DNA of 64,000 nucleotides from a virus, in IMG/VR virus record IMGVR_UViG_3300009370_000007, positions 1-64,000 of that record, one strand, 5' to 3'. The notes below the pieces were generated by a model, which was given only the letters and a program-made list of their open reading frames with translations, had not been told where the DNA came from and did not search any database. The position numbers and the translations under genes were made by a program. Shown piece by piece: positions 52,201-63,500 of the stretch (positions within the stretch are counted from its first letter, which is position 1; each line of letters opens with the position of its first letter).

Positions 52201-54524
52201 CCTTCCCCCCGATTCATAAAATTGCCGAGCTTTCCAAACCAATTAGTTTTACCCGGAGGAGAAAAATCTTGACTGTGACGAAGAGTGTTTCTGTGCAGCT
52301 TATAATGATTTTCAAAAATTCCATCCCGGCCTGTTGACTTAATTCTCCTCATTGCCCAAGAATATGACATTCCTCCATGACCACTCGGCAAAGTTGGATC
52401 AGTATGGGAACTTTTATATTCTAATAATCCCATATTAAGTTTGTTGCCCAAAGTACCACAATAAGAAATATCCAATATATTGCTTGGATATGCAACCACC
52501 GGATCTGTAGATTGCCCATCATATCGTTGAAATAAAATAAAAGGAATATAAGGAAGTGGATCTGCAAGATGAACAACTCCTGTTGGGCTGCTTCCTTCAC
52601 TTCCCCAATCGGATCTTCCTCCTTCTGCTCCAACATCTGTTGCATCCGTTCCTACTGTGACAATTCCTGTTTGGTGAATAAGTCCAGAAAACTGCGGATC
52701 AATACCACCAACTTGCCCCGTGGCAAACTGTAAATTTTTCCATGAGTTTGGATGGGCAGGAAGCCCATATGGCACGTCGGCTTTTTTTGCTCGAATAGAT
52801 GCAATTTCATAATGAGTTCCGCCAGCTTCACCACCGGCATCAGCATTAAATTGAAACCTAACTCCTGCAATTTTTGCAGGTTGAATTGTTCCTCCATAAC
52901 CATTAGTAGCCGGAAGCCGTTCTCTCGCTGAAAGATATGGAAATCCATAAAGATCCGATCCATTAAGGGCACTATCATCCTTGCTATTCCAGTTCACTCC
53001 ATTAGGAGTATAAACTGCATACTCAGGCAATGTCCAATTACTAATTTCTTTTTTTGATCCAATATAAGAACTGGAAGTAGAAGACACATCAACTTCATTC
53101 GTTTTGATTAATTTATCAATTTCAGTAATGGTAATAGCTGCGCCTCCCTGAGTGTTATAACTTAAAGCTGGAGTATATCCGTAAAGGTATGTTGGTTCTC
53201 CAGCGTTCGCAACATCTACTGGGCTTTGCGTAAACACTATTCGATTAGAATTTGTAAGGGGATATTCTTCAACAAAAGCTGCTGTTACCGTGTCAACTAT
53301 ATTTGAATTTTTATAATGAAGTTCAAACGTATCTCCTACGTTGATTCCCGATATATCAGTTTCTCCTTTATCTCCATTTAAAATATAATAAATTAAGTCT
53401 GAATTAGTACCTTGCCATGACCAATATGCATCACGAACTTTAAATACTTTATCAGTCAGACTTGATGATGGCACACCACCACCATATGCAGGATCTATTC
53501 TAAAATCCCATTCAAGAGTTTTCCATTCCCCGGGTGTTCCGGCTTGATCTCTTTCCTTTATAGAAAGATGTTCATTAAGAGTATATGTACTATTTTTATT
53601 AAAGTGAGGAACAGATATGCTAGAATCCAAACGAGAATCATAATTATGTGGTTCAGACTGAAATGACCTACTTCGATTTACAACTACTGTATCAGAATTT
53701 AAAAGTTCTGCATACGTTATGCTCGGCGTTACATCTGGAACGGCAGCATTAGGTATAAAAGTATCATAATAATTCATAAACCCAATATCATCTGTTCCAA
53801 CTGGAGGAAATGCCCAATTACAAGCAAGATAAATGAATCCCCCGGCAGTACGAGTAATTCTACTTCGATATATTATTTTTTCGCCGGATTTATCATACCC
53901 CTTTGGTATAGTCAAAATAAGATCAACAACATCCCCCCGATACCACCAATCATCCACATCATCTGAGTAGGGCCAGGTTGCAAGTGTGGTACTAAGATCA
54001 GTTCCACTAAATTTTAATTCAATTTCCTCTGATTGAAGTCCTTGAATTCTATAATAAGTATATTCTCCAGGCGTTGGTTCAAAGTGTCCCAATTTTGAAT
54101 TCATGTAAGAATGACGAACAACCGACACACTCATTTCACTCGTTGCCGGTTGACCGTATCTAATATTTCTCACATTCATTTCAAGAATTGGATAAGTATT
54201 TCCATCTGCTTCAAATGTATGTATTGTATCTCCAGTCCTTTCAGTAGGCCACTCAGGACTATAAAGAAATGCGCCATCTCCAGTTTGCTTGAAGATCAGA
54301 CTTCCGCCACCATTATAAACTGGGTTATTAGGATTGTCCCATTCTATGGTTGCATTCTCGGCAGTCCAACCTGTAGTTGCCTCCATCTCTGCAAAATCTT
54401 TACTGGCAGTTTCGTCAAAGGCCCCAGGGATGGACACAGCTCTCACATTGGAACCGGGTTTTGAAATCCACAGCCCATGATCTCCGGCATCATTTCTTCC
54501 TAGTATTACTCTATCAGTAGACAT
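49272..54524 (-). CDS. Tail fibre/adhesin paralogue, 1750 aa
   Basis: The start (MSTDRVILGRNDAGDHGLWI, then SKPGSNVRAVSIPG) is the shared fibre-family unit. Residues about 25-600 contain beta-rich segments, including a LEMNVRNIRYGQ unit. The centre (about 700-1600) is full of Gly/Trp/Tyr/Asn with little repetition. The end, YRYYVLRIPANLDAMGGIDV, matches the paralogue ends. The size and composition fit a long receptor-binding fibre. AGGAA lies ahead of the ATG. No enzymatic motif was recognised. Confidence 0.75.
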   Translation of the reverse strand: MSTDRVILGRNDAGDHGLWISKPGSNVRAVSIPGAFDETASKDFAEMEATTGWTAENATIEWDNPNNPVYNGGGSLIFKQTGDGAFLYSPEWPTERTGDTIHTFEADGNTYPILEMNVRNIRYGQPATSEMSVSVVRHSYMNSKLGHFEPTPGEYTYYRIQGLQSEEIELKFSGTDLSTTLATWPYSDDVDDWWYRGDVVDLILTIPKGYDKSGEKIIYRSRITRTAGGFIYLACNWAFPPVGTDDIGFMNYYDTFIPNAAVPDVTPSITYAELLNSDTVVVNRSRSFQSEPHNYDSRLDSSISVPHFNKNSTYTLNEHLSIKERDQAGTPGEWKTLEWDFRIDPAYGGGVPSSSLTDKVFKVRDAYWSWQGTNSDLIYYILNGDKGETDISGINVGDTFELHYKNSNIVDTVTAAFVEEYPLTNSNRIVFTQSPVDVANAGEPTYLYGYTPALSYNTQGGAAITITEIDKLIKTNEVDVSSTSSSYIGSKKEISNWTLPEYAVYTPNGVNWNSKDDSALNGSDLYGFPYLSARERLPATNGYGGTIQPAKIAGVRFQFNADAGGEAGGTHYEIASIRAKKADVPYGLPAHPNSWKNLQFATGQVGGIDPQFSGLIHQTGIVTVGTDATDVGAEGGRSDWGSEGSSPTGVVHLADPLPYIPFILFQRYDGQSTDPVVAYPSNILDISYCGTLGNKLNMGLLEYKSSHTDPTLPSGHGGMSYSWAMRRIKSTGRDGIFENHYKLHRNTLRHSQDFSPPGKTNWFGKLGNFMNRGEGADYPDHKAQRETSPSESWHPGYDAWWSDVQYQNDIAGRNLALSNWDGTGRPPKVSGIWTRLNSPVVGRNNFKDIYEHPCAVSFPSGALETPTCWDYDTEYDGRYPSGSHATPYNKLYTYGAGAWGALSAGAMPSDTSGVTAEYFADVFRSRWFGPNAVGMPPPYGYSGIDPDEVLADAPWSSSTHFSPIDPRPGTVHEGLNQASQFGLMPQGGRHISSSVTAYGHRYESHPMSPWGETDLSETGHQALTQNFSFMSPMFWGQQRSWRPGYPIGGSSVHSGSESQYNNPIGEPLPDYDNPFLRGDNINGDRGNRNPSENIWGDEGSRGIYRDGWPQVPTGATVNHPMGFPIDGTNGVFFAALQAELEALGYDYGSVDENGRPIYPPQSVSSRQNHFYTGIEYGPTMGHGKWGDSNYLGGRMVSPMGFVAGEKPNEGPRFFSLWGDLHYVSKTDTMGEDNSGVGDQTTQEGYPNLAQINVSPGAVYKWMIIETLKMRTFAYVRAGSDKFEITARGALGREGYEEQSHGTWTRPTYRKFAAGDPNAAPGKSPKPSSLEIMWDQKDHTANGVLPPSIYTAEHISDWGWYGTNFFKNLSGTVVAPGRRTEGDQRHEMLPGFSYGGTAGFYQNSKPPWDWGGAQTWPVEPMNSESIHVARQRDPNESIITRLEFIDGVETPVYTSRDTQYLAEVFTDWRGPETGDGSPQAQLDSSIAEAFGTMGTMQNVNVPAVGALKSGWKPYSSRMTRYGKVSWGRDDMLYGRNARLHQNNADICPKGGGRYNDENNNWYAEGDGDNTVGNTAKFWGWGDPRQILVEDNSSNEPLMPNGISDPWGENYYFFNEAEYRVATPELGVGTGYGCHVQFWPPGGMVNMAYEPTLKGVSPAGGYSSMVRWVQGNDEEQEYPGRATEGIFHPRGVSQYEENYFSGDDDNVDGTEVWKQNQSYDLVNNNESTGKCRYRYYVLRIPANLDAMGGIDV

Positions 54525-54543
54525 ACACTATATATTCCTATAA

Positions 54544-57500
54544 TTAATCTGAAACTATGATACGAGAATTTTCACCATCGAGCGTCATTTTACCACTAGT
54601 TCCTATTCCATATTTAGATTTGAAATCTCCGAGCGTAATACTGCCTGCATTAATTTCATCAACATCCAGGGTTCCGACTGCCCTTGCGAGTTTCGGTCCT
54701 GCAAGGAAGTAATGGGCTCCTTGAGCGTTCGGGGAGATGTTGTCACCAACAGTTCCCCAGGTTCCTACTCTGGCACCAAGAGAAAATTCAACACCCACAG
54801 TCATATATGAAATTTCTGGTCTGACTGTTTGTGGAATTTGGTCTGGACTAATAATTCCACGATCTCGAATCGACCAAACTCTATTGATTTCATGCCCAGA
54901 CCTTCCATATTCTACTGCTGCCCCGTTTCCTGTAAAGTTAATTTCTCTCCATCCATACTTATATCTTCCAAAATTTTTGGTTAATGGATCTGCGTCTGTT
55001 GTTCCTGCTGAATAAACACTACCAGACACATGAGAAAGTCCGGCCGAGGGCTGATGGAATGGTTCTGTCCAGGGCCCTACAATCTTTCCACATCGGGTTC
55101 CATCGGCAGCAAAGAATTCTGCACAGGCTCTAATGATGTTGTTTGCCTTGCCTGTACGATTCGTTCCTGCCCCATCTTGTAGAGCGCCGTACCTATCCGT
55201 ATCAGTATCCCAATGATCTGGGCCCCAGATGTTTTTATCGTCGGGCCCGGGATCGACGGATCTATACCCGGGGTGATTATATCTATCAGTATTTCCGGCC
55301 TGCGGGGGTTTTGGTGTGCCATCATGGTATAAAGTTCCATGATCCTGAGAATCAAGTTTTCTTGCCCATATTGAGAAAGAGAAAACTGTATTTGCCGGGG
55401 AGACAAGTCTTCGATTTGCCGGGTTGGTCACATCAGTTCCTACATTGGATGTAGGACCAATTGTATATCGCATTTCGTTCCGGCCGGAACCGCCGACAAC
55501 GTATCCCTCCCCCATTAATTTGACTGGATTTTGTGCTTGACCATGAGTACCAAACATTACCTTGTTGTGAGAGATCGCGACTCGCGCCCTGTCGGCCTCC
55601 CAATCAGATTGAGAACCAGTTTCCCAATCAGATTCATACCACCATCCTACGCTTCCTCCATTACTATGGTAGCCAGGGGGAAGCCATACAGACATGAACA
55701 TCTTACTGTTATCTGCACTCAGGGTTACTGTTCCCCCGTCTGATGAATATGCATCAGGGTGTGTAATGTGATCTGCCCCATCCTGATAGTCAATAAGACT
55801 CCAATGCGTTCCTGCACCACCATTGAGTCTGTTAACCTCTGCAACTGTCCAATGTAGATTTGCAGTAATAATATTGCCCGCGGCCGGGTTGAGGTACCCA
55901 CTAATATCAGGATGACTATAATCAAATGTAACATTTGCTGTACACTGGCCATCATTATGACCATTTGCCCATCTATCATAGGCACAATGCGCCCGAATCT
56001 GTTCTTCAATTCCATATCCAATTGATTCTGTGAGTCCACTATCTACTCCTGTGACTCGATGAACTCCGGGGGATGGATACTGTAGATAACCATGAATAAA
56101 ATCTGGATCAAAGATTAGATTGTTATATCCACCGAGAACTTCAAGGTGTCCTGTGAGGATGGCACCCGATCCAATAGATTGACTCGTTAATGTTCCTGCA
56201 TTAATCTTTTCTCCACTAAGACCCTCAATCATTGTGTCGGTAATCTGTACATCACCAGTATCCGCAATCATATCTGCAATTTCGCTGCCGGTGCCGCCTA
56301 GTGCTTCAATAACGGACGCATAATTTACTGAAACATCACCAATCAATGAATTATCAGTTTCAGGTCTTCCGGCAAAGTCGCCAGCATAGGAGTCCCGTCC
56401 TGCTGATCCACGCCAAATTTCAACTTCATGAATACTTGGTATTGTTCTAGAATCTGATGTATCGCTAGCAATATGCCAATGCTGTGGGGCCCCGCCATCG
56501 CTATCTTGGATTCCGTCAGTCTCGGCGGCACTAGTCCACCATGTATTACCCACAAAGATCCTCAATGTTCCAACAAATTGACCGACAGGATCTATGGTTG
56601 GAAGAGAAATTCCTTCTGGATTTCTTCCGGCATATTTTGCATTTGTTGGATCTTGTTGTTCTATGGTTGGAAAAAATACTGCATCAGGTCCTGTATTTGC
56701 AAGAAGCAACGGTCGAGAGTTTGCCCATGATTTTGGATCTTCAACAGAACTTACTGTAGGATAATCAGTATCAAGACCAGTAAAGACTCCTGCAACATTT
56801 GTCCAAGTTGCTCCGGGGGAATCTGCCTTTGCTATGATTGCATATTGATATTTTGTTACTCCGTCTCGTATTCCCGTAGTAAAATCAGTAATATTCTGCC
56901 CCCAATAGATATGTATTGAAGTTGCCCAAAGATGATTATTATAATCTTCCTCATTATTAACAAATGTTGGATGTTGATTTGCTCGAAATTCAATCCAGCT
57001 ATCTTCGCCATCTTTACCGTGACGAGCACCCCGGGTCCAATGGGGTTGATGAAGATATTTGTCACCATCTGCTAATCTATCTAATATTGTTGCAGTCGTT
57101 TCATCCTCATAAACAATTCCACCACCAGCACCACCCGACGAAGATAACTCTCTGGCCCAGTTACTACTTACCCCCGGTTGATCGACATCCGTAATAATAA
57201 CATCAGAACTGTTTCGTATGGTTCTTGGAGAGGCAGGCGCGAGGGACCAAATATCAATAACATCAAAGTCGGGATCTTTAGAAACTCTTGCGTCTCCAAT
57301 AACTAATATTTCTTTATCGTTCGGATAAATGTAATGCCAATCCCCTTCACCATCATCATATCTCCATGTAGACCACCCACCAGAACTATTTGCTCGACGA
57401 GCCGTGGGCTGGGCAAATGCAAAATGTCTTGATTCTCCCCCGGTGGCGGGTGAAAAAACTCCTGCCGTTCCAGATATGGCATTAGTCTGATAAAGAATGT

Positions 57501-60500
57501 ATCCATCATCCTTTGTTCCAGTTATTCCAACCTTTATTGGACCATGCTTCGCTTCGGTAAGTTTGTGAACTGTAAGGTCGTCGCCAAATTCATCAGTAGT
57601 CTCTTCTCTTGTTTGAATAAATCCATTTACTGGGGCAGCCTGGGCGTCTTGATTATATCCATGTAGATATGCATATTGGTCATTCACTTGGCTAAAGCCG
57701 GGCCCACGTTTGTTCCTAACTGAAAGGTACAAATGCCGACCATCAGTTGCGCCGGGTTGAAATGGTTTCATCCTATCAATAGTATCACCATCTTCATATA
57801 CAAACCCACCAAGATCAAGATCCTGATCTCCGGGGTGAGTAATAAAGAGCCCCTGAATTTCTGGGACTGTCAATACTCGATCATAGTATCTTGCCTCGTC
57901 AAAGTTTGCTACCATCTCTTTAGATGTACCAAAGCCTGATGCAATTCCTCCAAGGTGAACATTAACCGATGGAGCAGGCTGGCTAACTGTTATAGTAGTA
58001 TTGGTATTTGCATATACAAGACCATCATCAACATTATAGATAAAGAATGATTGTTTTGATTTATTGAAATCCCAGGTTGTAACAACAAAATTCCAGGTAT
58101 TCTGTTTTATGGCACCTGTTCCGGTAAATGTTCCTCGCTGGCCAGGGCTCGTTCCAAATCCAATATAATGTTCTGGTCCTCCTCCCGCTTCCCAAAACAT
58201 TGCATTAGAATAATGACCGTTTGCGCGTCTATCATTAGAAGAATATTCAACCCAAAGGTCTTTTTGCTCTAGTGTGGCATAAGAACGACCTGTTTTATTA
58301 GCATTTCCAAATCTACCATAGTTAGTGTACCCAGCATCCCAAATTGCCGACTCAGTAGCTATATCATCATAGGCAATTGGTTTGAACCATACTGCAAGGG
58401 TTCGTTCTTTGGTGTCCTGTCCCCACAAGGGTTCATCCTCATCAATTAAGTCAACAATTACTCCGGCACCATCAGTTGAACTATTAATTTCGGCATTTGA
58501 AGTAAATGAATGTCCTATGATGGCATCGGTACTCCTATGGAGTTTATTGACCACATTGGCATACCCGTTTTGGTTCGTCCCCGTCACACGAACAAGTGCC
58601 GGTCCCATATCTCCTGCATAGTCATGGAAGACGTTTGCCACCAATCCCTTCGTTCCATTATAAACCTTTGTGGTGCCACCGAATGCCGGGCCACCTCGTT
58701 TCAATGCACCTTCTTTGAATGCTCCATCAAACTTCCAATGCCCCCGAAGACCGTCTGAATCTGGAGCAGCAGGAGGTTGAATTGTTCCAACCAAATACCA
58801 ACCAGATTTTGCATCGGAACTTGTATTTGCAAACATATAAATTGAATTTGAAGTTCTATTTGTTGAATTTGCCTGATATACAAATTCAAGATTGAGATCC
58901 GTATTCAGCCAGCGATCTCCATCGGGCGCAGGATTGGCAATTCCCGACTGTGTTTTTGTTGGATCAGGGCCCCAAGGATTCCAATTTCCTCCACGTTCAT
59001 GCGACATTCCTTCATAGATCCGTACTGCGCCATCAGAAAGTCCACGATTCCAATTGATCGACGGACCTTCGTCGGGAGCCATGAAGAAAGTTGGTTCTAG
59101 TGCCGAAGCCCCAGCATACGAAGTATCGCCTGCGACTTGTTCTAATTGGAGTCCTGCAAAATGCCAATTTGTTATAGCACCGGGAGTTGCTGAAAGATGT
59201 TGACGAATATCAAGTCTTGGAATAATCCGAGTAAATGTATTTGCATATAAATTGTGCGAACCTGTATCATTGGTATATTCATCAATGTCTCCGCTAAGAT
59301 CAAATAACCAAGATAGACGTTTCCATTCGTTAACTGCATCGGGGCCCTGCCGTAATTGACTGAGGGAAACATCAGAATATTCCAGCCCCCAAACATAACC
59401 ACCATGAAAGGCATCCAAAGAACCATCTATGGTTGATGAATTTGCCCCAGTAAATGTGGCTCGAACACCATGACCGACTTGAGGAAGAACATCTGTTTTA
59501 ACATAGGCAGAGAATAACCACTTACTTGCCTTTGGAATATTGATAGCAAAGTCGGAACCGAAACGCTTTCTGGAGTCTGTGCCCTGAAGCATTGGATTTG
59601 TTGTGTTTGCAAATGATAATGCAACACCATAATTTGGCGAGGCATTAGCAGTCACTACTACCTTTAATGTCCTTCCTCCAACGGGAGATTCTTGAGTATC
59701 ATCGAAACCAACTGAGGTCACAATACTCGAAACTTCTGTGCCCGAATCGGGGACGAGTTCAAGTGCTTGATGAGTAATCGGATAGGGTCGTTGAATTGCT
59801 GTTGCAGGAGCATGGGTTAGTGCGCCAACAATACTATAATCATCATCGCGAGAATCAAATAACGAATATCCCCGTGGCATATAATTCTTGTTGCTGCCCA
59901 AAGAAGCCAAATAATTTGTTAGAAAGAATTTACCGAATGCTCCAAGGGGGGCATAACCGGGGGTACTGCCTGCGCCAATATCATATGTATAGGTATTTGG
60001 ATTAGCCCAATACCCATCCGGCCCGGGAGGAATTGTGGCACTAGTATTCTGCCACCGCGAAATGCTCCAACTATTTACTGTTGGATACCTTCCCGTATCT
60101 ACCCAAATATCACCATTGGCTACATTTGGATATGGATTAGTAGGCTGAATAAATGCTACAATTTCGTTGTCATCTAAAATTTCAACCTGTTTAAGTCTCT
60201 CTATTAATCCTCCAGAATGATCTTCACCACTACCAAGAGGTCCAAGGAGACTGTCAAGACCATCTCCGGTAGTCAATGCAGCAGTCACACTCTGAAGAGA
60301 TGTTTGGGCAGTTTCAAGTCTTCCTGCATTTCCAGAAAGATTTCGCTCGATCTCAAGAACAGTCTGATCTCTTATTTCATACCAACCAGAATGTCCCTTT
60401 GTGGACTTGGGGAATTTTTGACCAACAGCAAGATCAGCACCAGGAAACGGATTCGTCGCAGACACATAATAAAATGCTTCACAACCAAGATTCGCCGTAC

Positions 60501-63500
60501 CTGTATCATTGGACACTGCCCAGACGGCACTATCATTTGCATGGTATCGGAATACCGCAAAATTATTTGCAGTATCACACCAAAAATCTCCATGAGGATC
60601 TGCAACAACTCGACCGTTTTGATCGTAACGAGGATCAGGTCCAAAATAATTCGGATCAGTTCCCCGATGATCGGCCAAGTGGGAAATCATTGCTCTATCT
60701 GTGAGGCCCCGGCTCCAGCTCATTCCCGGTCCTTCGTCCGAAGTAATGTAGGCGCTCGGCAATAGGGCTTCAACATCTGGATGAATTTCTTCTAATTGAA
60801 ATGCATCAAAATTTATATGGGATGCAATATGATCTATTTGAATCCCCGGAATAAGATGAGTTACATTCGCATTATGGCTCTTTGTCAAATCAATAATACA
60901 TGAATATCGGTGAAATGTCACTCCATCGGTTGAAGCTGGAAGGTCAACAGCAGAAACGCTATTTGCAAAAATATGAGAAGCCGATCCCACGTTTGAAGTA
61001 TACCAAGAGAATTTCAATCCATCTGTTATTGCTGTGTCTGATTTAACATATGCAGAATAAATCCATTTTCTTCCCTTTGGTACAAGAATTCCATATTTCC
61101 TAAAGGTTGCAATATCTGGGGTTGCAACTGGTTCAGCCGCTCTGGTACTTCTGGTATTTGCAAATAGAATTTGCATATAACTAGAAGTAGTGCCAGCTAT
61201 TGTCATCTTCAAACTGTTTTCGCCAATATGTCCTACTGTATCGTCAATTGTAACAGTAGTCGAGTATTGGGGAATACCAATGGCATATGGCGTATTTGAT
61301 GCCTTGCTAGTCTCTGTTATTAAATAATCATAATGCTGCTCATCAAACAAAGAGATTGGGCGAGGGAAGTAGTTCTTGGATCGGTTGGTTGCCTCTAGGT
61401 ATGCCTGTAGATAGAATGAACCCAGGCCAGAAATCTCATAGTCAGGCGGGCCTTCCCATCTAACCTTTTTTGTCCCTGGAGGAAATCCTGTGTCTGGATT
61501 AGTTGGATCGTAAGTAGTTTCTGAATAATTATTAACAAATGTTGACACGCTCCATGTATTCACACGATCAAAATCATCCAAAACAGAGGTATTAATCCAA
61601 ACATCATTATTGCCCAATGGAGTAGGTTCAGTCGGTTGAATGAATGTTTTAATATCTCGATCTGCCTTGGCTGCTGCATCAGCAGCATCTTGAATTCCTT
61701 TAAGTGCATCGGATACTGCCGAATAGGCTGTTGCATTAACAACATAAATTGATGCATCACGCATCTCATACCAACCCGATTTTGGATTGCTTTCGGCAAG
61801 TTTATTATTTGGATAACGGAATACATAGGGAGTGAGATTTGCCGTTCCAGTTCCTTGATATGTTCCAACAGCATTTTGATAATATCGGAAAAGCTGATTA
61901 TTATTTGAACCGGGTTCTGTATTAAGCCACATATCTCCATGAGGACGTTGATTCGGCTGACCCGTAGGAGTGGTTTCTGGAAGTGGTCCGTATCCTCTCC
62001 ACTTTGCACTAGAAGGATAAGTCGCGACTTGGATTTGAGCCGCTGAATTTGCAAAGAAGGTAACAACCTTACCAGAAGTTTCACTATAACTTTGTAGATA
62101 CATCAATCCAATTGCATTGTTCGGGGCTCGATGCCACGTTAATGTGTTGCCGCCTCCGTCTTCATGGTCAGTTGGGATCATCCCCTCCGAGTCGTGCGCT
62201 CCAGAGTTTGCAACAAAGATTGCACCGAGATTTGCTGTTCCATTTGGATTAACAGTTTTATTTTGATGAATCCAGACATCACCATTTCCTGTTGGCTTAA
62301 AATCATCAACATCTGCATTATGATTTTCAAAGAATGCAATGATTTCTCGATCTGCTGCTGCCTGGGCGGCGCTAGCAAGAATTTCTGCCGTATAAACTTT
62401 TTTATCACGAATATCATACCAACCGGAATTGCTGGAGGCTGTTGGAGTTTCTCCTGGTCCATGAATTGCAGCATAGGTATGAGCATGAACTCCTGTTCCT
62501 TGATATACTGCACTACTGTTTGCAAAGTATCGGAACATCATATTGTTGTTTGCACCGGCCTCAGTATTAATCCAGAAATCTCCATGTGGCTCTGGATTTG
62601 GATACCCCGAAGGAGTTATTTCTGGATTTGGACCCATAGGCCCTGGTGCTTCATTCCCATAGAATGCAACAAGTTTTCCGTCTGTAATCCTTCTTCCAAA
62701 GATGACTGCTACACCATCGGAAGGCTCTTTAAATTCAGATGCAGTTCTATTATCCCCAACCGCTTCTTCCAATTGGAATGCATCAAGATTTACAATATTG
62801 GCTGTTCGTTTTATTTGAATCCCTGGAATAATATGAGTAGAATTTGCGCTATCGCCACTCGTTAAATCAATAACACATTCATATCGAGTAAAAACTGTTT
62901 CATTATCCTGTTCTATAAGATCGAAAGCAGAGGAAGTAGCCGGGTATCCAGATGCGTCATACTCACCATTTAAGCCCAAAATATGAGAAGCCGAACCTAC
63001 ATTTGAGGTATACCAAGAAAATTTTAATCCACTTGCCAGGGCTTCATTCGATTTAACATAGGCAGAATAAATCCATTTTTTCCCCTTTGGAATAGGAATA
63101 CCATATTCTCTAAAGGTTGCAATATCTGGAGTTGCTCTAGCCAAAACATCACTTTCAGTATTTGCAAACAAAATTTGTAACATAGTACCGGAAGAACCAA
63201 CAGTTGTTAATTTTAGACTGTTTTCTCCAATATGTCCTACTGTATCATCAAGAGTAACTGAACCATAGGCATCGTTAAATGTACCAATGACATATGGTAT
63301 GTCTGATGCCTGTGAATCCTCTGTTATTAAATAGTCATAAGTCGGTGCATCAAATAACGAAAGTCCACGCGGCATAATATTTGTCCCACGATTAAATTTG
63401 CCCAGGACCCCAGCCGCGTAACTTTCGAGATACATTCTTCCGATGGCACTATCTGGAGCAGTATTCCAATAAAGTATTTGTCCATCGCGGGTGACGCCAG

